A stretch of 31,304 bases of DNA from an uncultured Collinsella sp. (GCA_959605475.1 CAUHFS010000029.1:1-31304); one strand, 5' to 3'. Counted from the stretch's first letter, positions 1 to 8,790 are shown. Notes: generated by a model from the letters alone, not told the origin. Numbers and translations are program-made.

Positions 1-258
1 CAGCTGTATGTCTGCGACTGGGCACACGCCACCCAGGGCTCCCCTGCTGCCGACGTTGCTACCACCTACCTGCTCTTTGCCCTCAACAGCAAGGACCAGG
101 CCGAGGCCTACCTGGAGCTCTACTGCGACCGCGCCGACATGCCCATGCAGGTCGTGCGTCAGTGGACGAGCATCGTCGCCGCTTCCGAGCTCGCTCGCAA
201 GCGCAACGTGAACGATGAGTTCCTGAAGAACTGGATCGACGTCGTCGATTATCAGTAA
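1..258 (+). CDS. C-terminal fragment of a probable phosphotransferase (APH/choline-kinase-like) family protein
   Basis: Reading frame 1 is open from the first base to a TAA at 256-258, giving 85 residues with no start, so the gene begins outside the window. Near the beginning it reads DWAHATQGSPAADVA, followed by a hydrophobic helix (TTYLLFAL). This resembles the DxD-type end of the kinase fold in aminoglycoside phosphotransferase and choline/homoserine kinase-like proteins, where D-W-(x)n-G-x-P-x-x-D-x-A is common. The substrate cannot be told from this piece. It is the only plus-strand gene on this side, it converges on proS, and it ends 35 bases before a strong terminator hairpin. Family assignment is by motif only and could be wrong. 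That the frame is coding is fairly safe from codon use and the matching terminator. Confidence 0.6.
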   Translation, partial: QLYVCDWAHATQGSPAADVATTYLLFALNSKDQAEAYLELYCDRADMPMQVVRQWTSIVAASELARKRNVNDEFLKNWIDVVDYQ

Positions 259-293
259 TATCTGAGCGATTTATTTCGCATCGGAGGCATAAA

Positions 294-334
294 GGAAACC
301 CCGCAGTTCACATGGGCTGCGGGGTTTCCCTTTT
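294..334 (+). terminator. Rho-independent terminator of the left-edge plus-strand gene
   Basis: A perfect 13-bp stem (294-306 with 317-329, arm GGAAACCCCGCAG) with a 10-base loop is followed by CTTTT. It lies 35 bases after the TAA of the plus-strand gene, so it most likely ends that transcript. Confidence 0.85.
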
Positions 335-358
335 AGCGATTGAACACGCAGGCAAGAT

Positions 359-407
359 AAAAGGACGGCCCCGCATCCCCCCGATCTGGAGAAATGCGGG
401 GCCGTCC
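359..407 (-). terminator. Rho-independent terminator of the pyrH-proS operon
   Basis: A perfect 14-bp stem (363-376 with 394-407, arm GGACGGCCCCGCAT) is followed on the minus strand by TTTTA. It lies 31 bases past the proS stop and 25 bases from the opposing terminator at 294-334, so the two convergent transcripts are separated by back-to-back hairpins. Confidence 0.85.
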
Positions 408-437
408 CGTATATCGAACTACAAGCGAAATCGTCGA

Positions 438-2159
438 TTAACGGCGGGCAGCCTTCACCAGCTCGGCAACCTTGGCGACGACCTCGTCAATCGCCACATC
501 CTCGCGCTCGCCCGTGGCACGGTCCTTGAGCTCAACGGTGCCGTTCTTAAGGCCGCGCTTGCCCAGAACCACCTGATACGGGAAGCCCATAAGATCGTTG
601 TCGGCAAACTTAAATCCGGGACGCTCATCGCGGTCATCCACGACGACCTCGATACCCTCGGCGCACAGGCCATCAACAATCTGCTCGCAGACGGTAGCGC
701 ACTCCTCCTTCTTGGGGTCGAGCGGAATCACCGCAACCTCGTAAGGGGCGACGGAGACCGGCCAGACGATACCGTGCTCGTCGTTGTGCTGCTCCACGAC
801 GGCAGCAAGCGAGCGGGACACCCCCACGCCGTAGCAACCCATGATAAGCGGCTTTTCCTTGCCATCCTCGTCCATAAAGGTGGCACCCATGGCCTCGGAA
901 TACTTGGTGCCCAGCTGGAAGACCTGGGAGACCTCGATGCCACGGGCAGCAGAGAGCGGCTTGCCGCAGTGCGGGCAGGGATCGCCGGCAACGACGGTGA
1001 CAAGGTCGGCCCACTCGTCGACGGTAAAATCGCGCTCGGGGCAGGCACCGGTAAAGTGATAATCGACCTCGTTGGCACCGCAGGCCCACTGCTTGGACTC
1101 GCGCAGGCTCTCGTCGCACACCAGACGGATGCCCTCGGGCAGGTTGACCGGTCCGATAAAGCCCTTGTGCAGGCCGTTCGCCTGAAGCTCATCGTCGGTC
1201 ATCATGCGATAGCCCTTGCCAAAAACATGCTCGGCCTTGCAGTCATTGAGCTCGTGGTCGCCCGGGACAATGGCCACGACCGGCTTGCCCTCGGCGTCGA
1301 TGAGCGCCAGCGACTTTCGCGTACCGTTCTCGGGGAAACCGAAGAACTTGGCGACGGCCTCAATGGTGCCCATGCCCGGAGTCTCGACCTTGGTGAGCGT
1401 ACCGTCGCCGGGGCCCTCAGTCACGACGACCTTGGTGCTTGCCGCCTCGTCATCGGCAGCAAAGCCGCAATCGTCGCAGTAGACCAGCGAAGCCTCACCG
1501 GCGTCGGCCAAAGCCATGTACTCGACGGAGGTATCGCCACCGATCTCACCGGAGTCGGCAACGACGGGCAGGGCCTTAATGTAGCAGCGCTCACAGATGT
1601 TAGCGTAGGCCTGCTTCATCTTGTCGTACTCCTCCTGCAGGCTCTCCTGCGTGGCGGAGAAGCTGTAGGCGTCCTTCATGATGAACTCACGGCCGCGCAT
1701 CAGGCCAAAGCGGGGACGGAACTCGTCGCGGAACTTATCCTGGATGTGATAGAGGTTCACCGGCAGCTGCTTGTAGGAACGCAGCTCATTGCGCACCAGG
1801 GCAGTCACGGTCTCCTCGTGCGTGGGTCCGAGAACAAACTCGCGGCCGTGGCGGTCATCAAAGCGCACGAGCTCCTTGCCATAGGCATCGATGCGGCCGG
1901 ACTCGCGCCATAGCTCAGCGTCGACCATAATGGGCATCATGAGCTCCTGGGCACCGGCGGCATCCATCTCGTCGCGCACGATGTTCTCGATCTTGCGAAT
2001 CGAGCGCCATGCGAGCGGCAGGTAGGAATACAGACCGGCGGCCTCCTTGCGGATCATGCCGGCACGGAGCAGCAGGCGGTGGCTGGCGAGCTCAGCGTCC
2101 GCCGGATCCTCTTTAAGCGTCGGCGCATAGAGCTTAGACATATACATTGCTCGGGTCAT
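438..2159 (-). CDS. proS: Prolyl-tRNA synthetase (bacterial type)
   Basis: Class II aminoacyl-tRNA synthetase that charges tRNA-Pro with proline in the cytoplasm. The 573-residue length fits the bacterial form, which carries an editing insertion domain between motifs 2 and 3. Visible signatures are the N-terminal segment with SHRLLLRAGMIRKEAAGLYSY, the motif-2 region FRDEFRPRFGLMRGREF with IMKDAYSF, the motif-3 region with GCYGVGVSRSLAAV, and a C-terminal anticodon-binding domain (PYEVAVIPL onward, then VDDRDERPGFKFADNDLMG). The ATG at 2157-2159 directly abuts the ispG TAA (2160-2162), and the GGAG of its ribosome binding site lies inside the last ispG codons, six bases upstream of the ATG. 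This makes the longer start MTRAMYMSKLY credible over the inner ATGs and implies translational coupling. It is the last gene of the long operon and is followed by a terminator. Confidence 0.97.
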   Translation of the reverse strand: MTRAMYMSKLYAPTLKEDPADAELASHRLLLRAGMIRKEAAGLYSYLPLAWRSIRKIENIVRDEMDAAGAQELMMPIMVDAELWRESGRIDAYGKELVRFDDRHGREFVLGPTHEETVTALVRNELRSYKQLPVNLYHIQDKFRDEFRPRFGLMRGREFIMKDAYSFSATQESLQEEYDKMKQAYANICERCYIKALPVVADSGEIGGDTSVEYMALADAGEASLVYCDDCGFAADDEAASTKVVVTEGPGDGTLTKVETPGMGTIEAVAKFFGFPENGTRKSLALIDAEGKPVVAIVPGDHELNDCKAEHVFGKGYRMMTDDELQANGLHKGFIGPVNLPEGIRLVCDESLRESKQWACGANEVDYHFTGACPERDFTVDEWADLVTVVAGDPCPHCGKPLSAARGIEVSQVFQLGTKYSEAMGATFMDEDGKEKPLIMGCYGVGVSRSLAAVVEQHNDEHGIVWPVSVAPYEVAVIPLDPKKEECATVCEQIVDGLCAEGIEVVVDDRDERPGFKFADNDLMGFPYQVVLGKRGLKNGTVELKDRATGEREDVAIDEVVAKVAELVKAARR

Positions 2160-3242
2160 TTATTTCTCCTCAATAAGTTTGTCGACCTCTGCCATAAGCG
2201 CGTCGACAATTTGATCCTCAGCTACTTTACCAATGATCTGGCCATGCGAAAAGAGCAAGGCCTGACCACGTCCGCAAGCAACGCCCAGGTCGGCATCAGA
2301 AGCCTCACCGGGGCCATTAACGGCACATCCCATGACGGCAATCGAAAGCGGCGCGGCATAGTTCTTAAGCCGCTCGGTTACGTCCTCGGCAATGGGAATG
2401 AGGTTAACCTGGCAGCGGGCGCAAGTGGGGCACGAGACAATCTCGGGGCCACGGCGACGCAGGCCCAGCGACTGCAGAATACCCCAGGCAACCGGCGGCT
2501 CCTCGACCGGATCGGCCGTGAGCGACACACGCATGGTGTCACCGATGCCTTCGGAAAGCAAGATACCCAAGCCTACAGAGCTCTTGATGGTGCCCTGGAG
2601 TTTGGTACCCGCCTCGGTTACGCCCAGGTGAAGCGGAACGTGGGGGATCTCGCGCGACAGGGCGCGATAGGTATCAAGCGTCGTCTGTACGCTATGGGCT
2701 TTGGCGGAAAGCACGATGTTGGTAAAGCCGCGGTCCTCAAAGTGCTTGACGAAACGCTCGCTCGACATCACGAGCTTTTCGGGCTGCGTGAGGTCGTCGC
2801 GCTCGGCGATGTCCTGCTCGAGCGAACCGGCGTTGACACCGATGCGAATCGCACAGCCCGCAGCGCCGGCGGCGTCGATGACGGCATCGACCTTAGCCCA
2901 ATCGCCGATATTGCCGGGATTGATGCGCAGCTTGGCGGCACCAGCCTCGACGGCGCCGATGGCGAGCTTATGGTTAAAGTGAATATCGGCAACAATCGGC
3001 ACCGGAGACTCAGCACAGATGGTACGAAAGCCCTTGAGCGCGGCCTCAGTGGGCACGCTCACACGCACGATATCGCAGCCAGCCTGCGCCAACGCGCACA
3101 CTTGCGCAAGCGTTGCCTGGGCATCTGCGGTATCGGTGCAGGTCATAGATTGGACCACCACCGGCGCACCGCCACCGATCTGCACACCGCCCACATGCAC
3201 GGGGCGCGTCAACTCGCGAGGCAAAGGATGGGATAAAGACAA
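2160..3242 (-). CDS. ispG: 4-hydroxy-3-methylbut-2-enyl-diphosphate synthase (MEP pathway)
   Basis: Converts methylerythritol cyclodiphosphate to HMBPP using a [4Fe-4S] cluster, the penultimate step of the MEP isoprenoid pathway, whose second enzyme Dxr is encoded two genes upstream. The sequence shows the family opening VQSMTCTDTAD, a TIM-barrel body (VPIVADIHFN, LRINPGNIG, IRIGVNAGSLE), and the cluster cysteines in CPTCARC and in MGCAVNGPGE. The frame stays open back to 3329, but that overlaps the end of rseP. I choose the TTG at 3240-3242: it lies about 8 bases after GGGGAG, just beyond the rseP stop, and gives 360 residues, normal for the family. A GTG at 3249-3251 is too close to the same GGGGAG. 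The stop abuts the proS start. Confidence 0.93.
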   Translation of the reverse strand: MSLSHPLPRELTRPVHVGGVQIGGGAPVVVQSMTCTDTADAQATLAQVCALAQAGCDIVRVSVPTEAALKGFRTICAESPVPIVADIHFNHKLAIGAVEAGAAKLRINPGNIGDWAKVDAVIDAAGAAGCAIRIGVNAGSLEQDIAERDDLTQPEKLVMSSERFVKHFEDRGFTNIVLSAKAHSVQTTLDTYRALSREIPHVPLHLGVTEAGTKLQGTIKSSVGLGILLSEGIGDTMRVSLTADPVEEPPVAWGILQSLGLRRRGPEIVSCPTCARCQVNLIPIAEDVTERLKNYAAPLSIAVMGCAVNGPGEASDADLGVACGRGQALLFSHGQIIGKVAEDQIVDALMAEVDKLIEEK

Positions 3243-3255
3243 TCCAAACACTCCC

Positions 3256-4603
3256 CTACAGAATAAATCGAAGGATGTCGGAACGAAGCATATAGACAAA
3301 CAGCAACGCAAAGAGCGCGATGCCCACATAGCTCACAATCGTCTGGACCTTGAGCGGAAGCTCGCGGCCCACAATCTTTTGAATGATCTCGATGACCAGC
3401 TTGCCGCCATCGAGCGGCGGAATAGGCAGCAAATTCATAAAACCCAGCGAGAACGAAATGAGCGCGGCAAACGACAGGAACGTTACGGGGCCGGCAGCAG
3501 CAGCCTGTGAGGACATAACGCTAATACCCACAATCGAAGAAGACTGACCGAGAATCTCCATCGTATGCTGCGGCTGGAGCAGGCGCATCACGCCCTCCGC
3601 CGTCTGCGCGACATAGGAGAACGACAGGCGAGCCGACGTGATGGGGTCTAAACGGACCACCTGCGTAGAGGCATACACACCTAGGCGCTCGTCCTCTTTG
3701 AGCGCAACCGTGGTCGAATGCTGCTTGCCGTCGCGCTCATACTCAATGGCGATATCGTCCTTACCGGCGGCCTTGCCGATAGCATCGTAGACGTCCATCC
3801 AAGTGGAACATGAGACACCGTCGACCGAAAGGATCGCATCACCAGCCTCGATACCCGCCTTGGCGGCGATAGACCCCTCGTCAACCTGACCGATCACGTT
3901 GGTATCCATCGGCACGGTGACACCCGCAATGGAATAGATGCTCATAAGGAGCAAAATTGACGAGACTGCCCGCGAGCAGCATAAAGGCGCGCTTGAGAAA
4001 GCCCTGGCCAAGATAGGTGTGCAAACGTTCTTGTGCAAGGAACTCGGCCTCGCCGCACGGCAGCTCCCACACATCGCCCTCGGCAGTCGCATGCTCTCGA
4101 TCGAACCGGCGGCCGTCAAAGGTGGTGTAACCCGCAGCGTCTCGAGGCAGTGTCTGATACTTGGTGGGATAGTAGCTCGGTGAGGGCTTCTCCCCTTCCT
4201 CATACCAAGGTGCGATGGAGCCCCAGCCCAGCAACAGAGCACAAGCCTCGAGCACATCCTCCTCGGAAAGCTCGAGCTCGACAGCAAGGTCGGCCACGGT
4301 CACGCGACCATGACGGTAGATTGCCGCGAGCACGCGATCGGCGCACGAGACGTCGGTCGGATCCATACCGCAGATGGCAGCGTAGCCACCAAGCAGCAGC
4401 GGGGTCACGCCAAACTTAGTTCCAATGCGACGCGACGTGTAATGGATGTCAAAGCGGCACGGCAGGCCCAAAAAGAACTCGGTCACACGGACGCCGCAGG
4501 CGCGCGCCGCCAAAAAGTGGCCGCCCTCGTGCAAAAACACGAGGACGGAAAGCATCAGCAGGCCCCAAAAGACCGATGAGAGAACGCTCAGAACAGTATC
4601 CAT
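3256..4603 (-). pseudogene. rseP: RseP-like site-2 metalloprotease (M50) gene broken by a frameshift near 3951-3961
   Basis: Intramembrane zinc protease of the RseP/S2P family, which cuts membrane-anchored regulators. The N-terminal part (ATG 4601-4603) has a membrane segment with the zinc motif HEGGH (residues 25-29, bases 4517-4531) and then the family's LLLGGYAAICGMDP. An extra segment of roughly 100 residues follows, part of it winged-helix-like (about 4208-4351), then a membrane helix ending AGSLVN. At about 3957 the frame breaks: the original frame runs into a stop at 3881, while the next frame continues correctly with ILLLMSIYSIAGV, a PDZ domain, the conserved NLLPIPPLDGG motif and a last membrane helix, ending at TAG 3256-3258. 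A 2-base deletion (for example CA lost from GTCAACATTTTG) would explain it. It may be a real mutation or an assembly error. AAGGA lies 15 bases before the ATG; a TTG at 4616-4618 is too close to it. Confidence 0.82.
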
Positions 4604-4628
4604 AAAACGAAAAAGCAATCCTTATGGG

Positions 4629-5816
4629 TTAGGAACGGGTTGCGGCGAGAACCTGCGCAGCCTTTTCACGCGCCCACGCATCGATGTCGCGAAGCTGCTC
4701 AAACGAATCGACCGCCTGCATATCGTGGGCATCCATGCAGGATTCCACAATGCGATCGATATCGGTAAAGCTGCAGCCATCGTGCAGGAAGGCATCGACG
4801 GCGACCTCGTTGGCGGCATTGAGCACGCACGGCATGGTGCCACCCGTCTTGCCGGCACGCTCGGCCAGTGCCAGACAGCGGAAGGTATCCATGTCGGCAG
4901 CATCAAACGTGAGCTGCCCCAGCTCGCGGAAATCGATACGAGGCGCCGGGGTATCCCAACGCTCGGGATACGAGAACGCGAACTGGATGGGAATACGCAT
5001 GTCGGATGCGCCGAGATGCGCCATCACGGAGCCGTCGGCGAACTCGACCATAGAGTGAATCTTGGACTGACGCTGCACGACCACGTTAATGAAATCGAGG
5101 TCGCAGTTAAACAGATGCATGGCCTCAATGCGCTCCAGGCCCTTGTTCATGAGGGTGGCGGAGTCAATGGTGATCTTGGCACCCATGGCCCACGTGGGAT
5201 GCGCGAGGGCATCGGCACGCGTCACGCGATCGAGCTCGTCGCGCGTGCGGCCAAAGAACGGACCGCCCGAGCAGGTGAGCCAAATGCAGTGGGCCTCGCG
5301 CGGGTTCTCCCCCAGATAGCACTGGTAGATGGCGGAATGCTCAGAGTCGACCGGAATAAGCTGGCCCGGTTGTGCCAACGGCATAAGCAAGTCGCCACCG
5401 ACGACGAGGGACTCCTTGTTGGCAAGGGCAAGGCGCTTATTCGAGGTCAAGGCCGCATGGCTCGCCTCGAGACCGGCGGCGCCCACAATAGCGACAAGCA
5501 CGCAGTCGACATCGTCGCGATGCGCGAGCTCGCAAACCGCCTGCGCGCCAACGCCGAGCTTCGTTCCCTCGGGCAACTCCTGCAGCACGGCGTCATCGCC
5601 ATGATCGACATCGGCCACGGCAACCGCCGGAACCGAGAACTCGCGGGCAGCGGCAACGAGCTCGGAGGTACTGGAGTTAACGGACAGCGCCGTCACCTGC
5701 AGGCGATCGGCATGCTGGCGGCACACATCGAGCGCCTGGGTGCCGATAGAGCCCGTACAACCCAGGATGGCAACGCGAAGGCGTCCATCGGGGCCATACG
5801 TCGTCTGGAAGGACAT
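4629..5816 (-). CDS. dxr: 1-deoxy-D-xylulose-5-phosphate reductoisomerase (MEP pathway)
   Basis: Converts DXP to methylerythritol 4-phosphate with NADPH, the first committed step of the MEP pathway. The 395-residue product starts with the Rossmann motif VAILGCTGSIGTQ. It also has SNKRLALANKESLV, the active-site stretch LIPVDSEHSAIYQC, and the catalytic-loop region PTWAMGAKITIDSATLMNKG, all diagnostic for Dxr. The ATG at 5814-5816 shares one base with the cdsA stop (TAATG), with GGAGG nine bases upstream inside the end of cdsA. The open frame continues upstream through cdsA in another frame, but that extension has no family likeness. The stop lies 26 bases before the rseP start. Confidence 0.96.
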   Translation of the reverse strand: MSFQTTYGPDGRLRVAILGCTGSIGTQALDVCRQHADRLQVTALSVNSSTSELVAAAREFSVPAVAVADVDHGDDAVLQELPEGTKLGVGAQAVCELAHRDDVDCVLVAIVGAAGLEASHAALTSNKRLALANKESLVVGGDLLMPLAQPGQLIPVDSEHSAIYQCYLGENPREAHCIWLTCSGGPFFGRTRDELDRVTRADALAHPTWAMGAKITIDSATLMNKGLERIEAMHLFNCDLDFINVVVQRQSKIHSMVEFADGSVMAHLGASDMRIPIQFAFSYPERWDTPAPRIDFRELGQLTFDAADMDTFRCLALAERAGKTGGTMPCVLNAANEVAVDAFLHDGCSFTDIDRIVESCMDAHDMQAVDSFEQLRDIDAWAREKAAQVLAATRS

Positions 5817-6730
5817 TACAGCACGCCTCCGATCATCAGCAACAGCTGCGCGGTGATGCAGCCGAAGATAAGCGAATCGCTGCGGTCGAGCATGCCTCCG
5901 TGGCCCGGGATAAGGTTGCCGGAATCTTTGACGCCCACACCGCGCTTGATGCGCGACTCGATAAGGTCGCCGATAACGCCCAGAATGGACACGACCACGC
6001 CGCACAGCAGCGCATAGGGCAGGCTGAGCTTGTAGAAGTGCGTCGCCCACAGGATAAGCCAAATCAAAACCGAGCCCAAGATGCCGCCGGCAAACCCCTC
6101 CCAGCTCTTTTTGGGAGAGATCTTGGGAACCATCTTGTGCTTGCCGATACGGCTGCCCACGATGTAGGCAAACGAATCGGAGACCCAAAGGGACGCGCAA
6201 ACGCCCACTGAAAGCAGGGCGCCGGCAAAACCGGGCACGGCATCGCGCAGCAGCACGATAGCCGACAGCATAAAGCCAGTGTAGATGGGACCCATGAGCG
6301 TCACGGCCACATCAGAGATGCGGGTACGCGGCGACCAGACATACCAAATGCCCACAGCGAGCATCAAGGCAAAAAGCAGGGCATTCAGCAACATCGAATC
6401 GCCCAACGCCGACAGCGGAAAGAGTACGGCGGCAGCGATACCCATGCGCTCGTTAGCCATCTTGCCATCGAGCCTTGTCATACGGAAAAACTCATAGCAG
6501 CACAGACCGCTCATGACAGAAACAAAGATGGCCGTGGGCACGATACCCAAAACCAGGCACAGGATAAAGACAACGGCGTAGACGATACCGGCGGCGGCAC
6601 GGGTAATAAAGCCCGCCAGCCACGAACCGGTGCCGCTCTTTGCTGCAGGTGCTCCCGCAGCGGCAGCCTTGCGCGCAGGCGCCGCGGAAACTGGCGTCTT
6701 GGGAGCAGATGCCTTGGGACGATCGGACAC
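5816..6730 (-). CDS. cdsA: Phosphatidate cytidylyltransferase (CDP-diglyceride synthase)
   Basis: Membrane enzyme making CDP-diacylglycerol from phosphatidate and CTP, the precursor of all phospholipids. The 304-residue product begins with about 35 Ala/Pro/Lys-rich, probably disordered cytoplasmic residues. Several membrane helices follow (such as GIVYAVVFILCLVLGIVPTA and ALLFALMLAVGIWYVW). The C-terminal half holds the family signature: SDSFAYIVGSRIGKHK, ISPKKSWEGFAGG, then GDLIESRIKRGVGVKDSGN and IPGHGGMLDRSDSL. The start is GTG (6728-6730), two bases after the uppS stop, with GAGGAGG placed seven bases upstream. The stop overlaps the dxr ATG by one base. The Ala-rich N-terminal tail is the only unusual part. 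Confidence 0.95.
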   Translation of the reverse strand: MSDRPKASAPKTPVSAAPARKAAAAGAPAAKSGTGSWLAGFITRAAAGIVYAVVFILCLVLGIVPTAIFVSVMSGLCCYEFFRMTRLDGKMANERMGIAAAVLFPLSALGDSMLLNALLFALMLAVGIWYVWSPRTRISDVAVTLMGPIYTGFMLSAIVLLRDAVPGFAGALLSVGVCASLWVSDSFAYIVGSRIGKHKMVPKISPKKSWEGFAGGILGSVLIWLILWATHFYKLSLPYALLCGVVVSILGVIGDLIESRIKRGVGVKDSGNLIPGHGGMLDRSDSLIFGCITAQLLLMIGGVL

Positions 6731-6732
6731 GA

Positions 6733-7527
6733 TTAAGCCTCCTCGGTCTTGCTCAGTCCACCAAACCTACGGTCACGGCCCTGATAGGCCAAAATGGCGT
6801 CGACAAGGCCCCAACGATCAAAGTCGGGCCAATAGGTATCGGTGACGTAGAATTCGGAATAAGCCACCTGCCACAGCAGATAGTTCGAAAGGCGCAGCTC
6901 ACCAGAAGTGCGAATCACAAGCTCAGGATCGGGAAGGCCGGCGGTATAGAGGTGGGAAGCCACCATGTCGTCATCAATTGCGGCAGGATCGATCTTACCG
7001 GCGGCAGTGTCGAGTGCGATTTGACGGACAGCGCGGGTAATCTCGGCACGCGCGCCGTAGTTGACGGCAAGCGCCAGCGTCATACCGGTGTGATCGGCGC
7101 ACTCGGCAAGACCGCGTTCAAAAACGTCGCGGGTCTTCTTGGGCAGCGCGGAAATGTCACCCAAAAAGACAACGCGCACATTTTCGCGCTTCAGAAGCGG
7201 CAGCTCGTCGATAAACGTCCTGGCAAACAGATGCATCAAGACGTTTACCTCATGCTGCGGACGGTTCCAGTTTTCGGTAGAAAACGCATAGGCAGAAAGC
7301 ACGTCGACGCCCAGGCGCACGCAGGCGGTAATGATCTCGCGAAGGGAGACGATACCCGCCTTGTGGCCCTCAGTGCGCGCAAGACCGCGCGACGTGGCCC
7401 AACGACCGTTGCCGTCCATGATGCACGAGATATGGTGCGGAATGTTATTGAGATCAAGGTCGGAAAAACCGACGCCCGCAGGGGCGTCGGCAAAGTACTC
7501 GACCAGTTTATGCTCGTCGTATTGCAC
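6733..7527 (-). CDS. uppS: Isoprenyl transferase (undecaprenyl diphosphate synthase type)
   Basis: cis-Prenyltransferase that adds isopentenyl diphosphate units to farnesyl diphosphate, giving the lipid carrier for cell-wall synthesis. The product has 264 residues. The catalytic Asp is D38 in IMDGNGRWA. Other signatures are GHKAG, YAFSTENWNRP and the C-terminal substrate-binding box IRTSGELRLSNYLLWQ with AYSEFY. A cis-prenyltransferase is certain; the exact chain length made is inferred. The GTG start (7525-7527) lies one base after the frr stop, with GGAG seven bases upstream within the last frr codons. It links the isoprenoid genes dxr and ispG to envelope synthesis in the same operon. Confidence 0.95.
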   Translation of the reverse strand: MQYDEHKLVEYFADAPAGVGFSDLDLNNIPHHISCIMDGNGRWATSRGLARTEGHKAGIVSLREIITACVRLGVDVLSAYAFSTENWNRPQHEVNVLMHLFARTFIDELPLLKRENVRVVFLGDISALPKKTRDVFERGLAECADHTGMTLALAVNYGARAEITRAVRQIALDTAAGKIDPAAIDDDMVASHLYTAGLPDPELVIRTSGELRLSNYLLWQVAYSEFYVTDTYWPDFDRWGLVDAILAYQGRDRRFGGLSKTEEA

Positions 7528-7528
7528 C

Positions 7529-8065
7529 TTAGATCTCCATGACCTCGGCTTCTTTTTCCTTCAGAAGCTCCTCGACCTTGGCGACATACTCATCGGTGTG
7601 CTTCTGGACCTTGGCCTGCTCGCGACGGACATCGTCCTCGGTGAGCTCCTCATCGCGCTCGAGCTTGTTGTTAAAGTCGCGACGGATGTTACGGATAGAC
7701 ACCTTGGCCTGCTCGGCGTACTCGCGGCACTCCTTGACGAGCTCGCGACGGCGCTCCTCAGTGGGAGCCGGGAACGGAAGACGAACGACGGTGCCATCGG
7801 AGTTGGGGGTAATACCCAGATCGGAAGCGCCGATGGCCTTGACGATAGCATTGATGAGCGCCTTGTCCCACGGCTCGATGAGCAGCATGTGGGCCTCGGG
7901 GGTCTTGACGGCGGCAACCTGCGTGACCGGCGTGGGAACACCGTAATAATCGACGGTGATGTCGGACAGAATGTTGGCATTGGCGCGGCCGGTACGAACC
8001 TTGGAGAAGTTATGCTTGAGGGACTCGAGCGACTTGTCCATATGGGCGGTGATGTTCTCTGCCAT
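7529..8065 (-). CDS. frr: Ribosome recycling factor
   Basis: RRF splits post-termination ribosomes together with EF-G. At 178 residues it is slightly shorter than the usual 185. It shows the three-helix-bundle pattern: an N-terminal helix (MDKSLESLKHNFSKVRTGRA with ANILSDI), the small beta domain (VDYYGVPTPVTQVA, then IEPWDKALINAI), the conserved SDLGITPNSDGTVVRLPFP, and C-terminal helices (RRDFNNKLERDEELTEDD). The ATG at 8063-8065 has a perfect AGGAGG seven bases upstream and lies two bases after the pyrH stop. The pairing with pyrH is widely conserved in bacteria. Confidence 0.97.
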   Translation of the reverse strand: MAENITAHMDKSLESLKHNFSKVRTGRANANILSDITVDYYGVPTPVTQVAAVKTPEAHMLLIEPWDKALINAIVKAIGASDLGITPNSDGTVVRLPFPAPTEERRRELVKECREYAEQAKVSIRNIRRDFNNKLERDEELTEDDVRREQAKVQKHTDEYVAKVEELLKEKEAEVMEI

Positions 8066-8067
8066 GC

Positions 8068-8790
8068 TTAATCCTCCTGATAGACGAGCGTGCCGACGGG
8101 CTCACCCGCGAGCGCGCGCTTGACGGTGTCCTCGCCATCGATGTTGAGGACCAAAATAGGCATACGGTTATCCTGGCACAGAGCCGTAGCCGTGGAATCC
8201 ATAACCTGCAGGCCGCGAACGAGAACCTCGTGATAGGTAATCTTGTCAAAACGGACGGCATCGGCGCACTTGACGGGATCCTTGTCGTAGATGCCGTCAA
8301 CCTTGGTGGCTTTAATCAGAATCTCGGCGCCGATCTCGCACGCACGAAGAGCCGCGGCGGTGTCGGTCGTAAAGTACGGATTACCCGAACCGGCGGCAAA
8401 AATAACGACGTTGCCCTTGGAAAGGTGGTTGATAGCGCGACGGCGAATATAGGGCTCGCAGATCTCGTTCATCTGGATAGCGCTCATCACGCGGCAGGGA
8501 ACATCGTTATGCTCGAAGGCATCCTGCAGGGCGAGCGCGTTCATAACGGTTGCCAGCATGCCCATGTAGTCGGCCTGAGCACGCTCCATGCCACCGGCAG
8601 CGCCTGCCATGCCGCGGAAAATATTGCCGCCGCCGACAACGACGCCGACCTCATGGCCAACGGCGAGCAGCTCCTTGACCTGCTTGGCAAGATGGTCGGT
8701 AACCTTGGGGTCAATGCCATATTGGCCGTCGCCCATCAGTGCTTCGCCGGAAAGCTTAAGAAGCACGCGTTTATATCGGATGTCGGACAA
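8068..8790 (-). CDS. pyrH: Uridylate kinase (UMP kinase)
   Basis: Phosphorylates UMP to UDP; hexameric amino-acid-kinase-fold enzyme unrelated to eukaryotic UMP kinases. The 240-residue product shows KRVLLKLSGEAL near the start, VVVGGGNIFRG, DYMGMLATVMNALALQ, and the nucleotide-binding stretch AAGSGNPYFTTDTAAALRA, all typical of PyrH. The start is TTG (8788-8790), chosen because AAAGGAGG lies six bases upstream and the protein aligns from its first residues. It is the first gene after the tsf terminator, so the long operon to proS probably begins here. The leader holds a small GGCTCT/AGAGCC hairpin (8831-8846), but I see no convincing promoter pair, only a TATCAT. Confidence 0.96.
   Translation of the reverse strand: MSDIRYKRVLLKLSGEALMGDGQYGIDPKVTDHLAKQVKELLAVGHEVGVVVGGGNIFRGMAGAAGGMERAQADYMGMLATVMNALALQDAFEHNDVPCRVMSAIQMNEICEPYIRRRAINHLSKGNVVIFAAGSGNPYFTTDTAAALRACEIGAEILIKATKVDGIYDKDPVKCADAVRFDKITYHEVLVRGLQVMDSTATALCQDNRMPILVLNIDGEDTVKRALAGEPVGTLVYQED

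Noticed and set aside
312..1913. A 533-codon plus-strand open frame opposite proS
   Set aside because: It begins inside a terminator hairpin and runs antisense to an intact ProRS, with no family features.
3949..3961. Programmed ribosomal frameshift in rseP
   Set aside because: No usual slippery or stop-adjacent motif is present, and the family is not known to use recoding; an indel is simpler.
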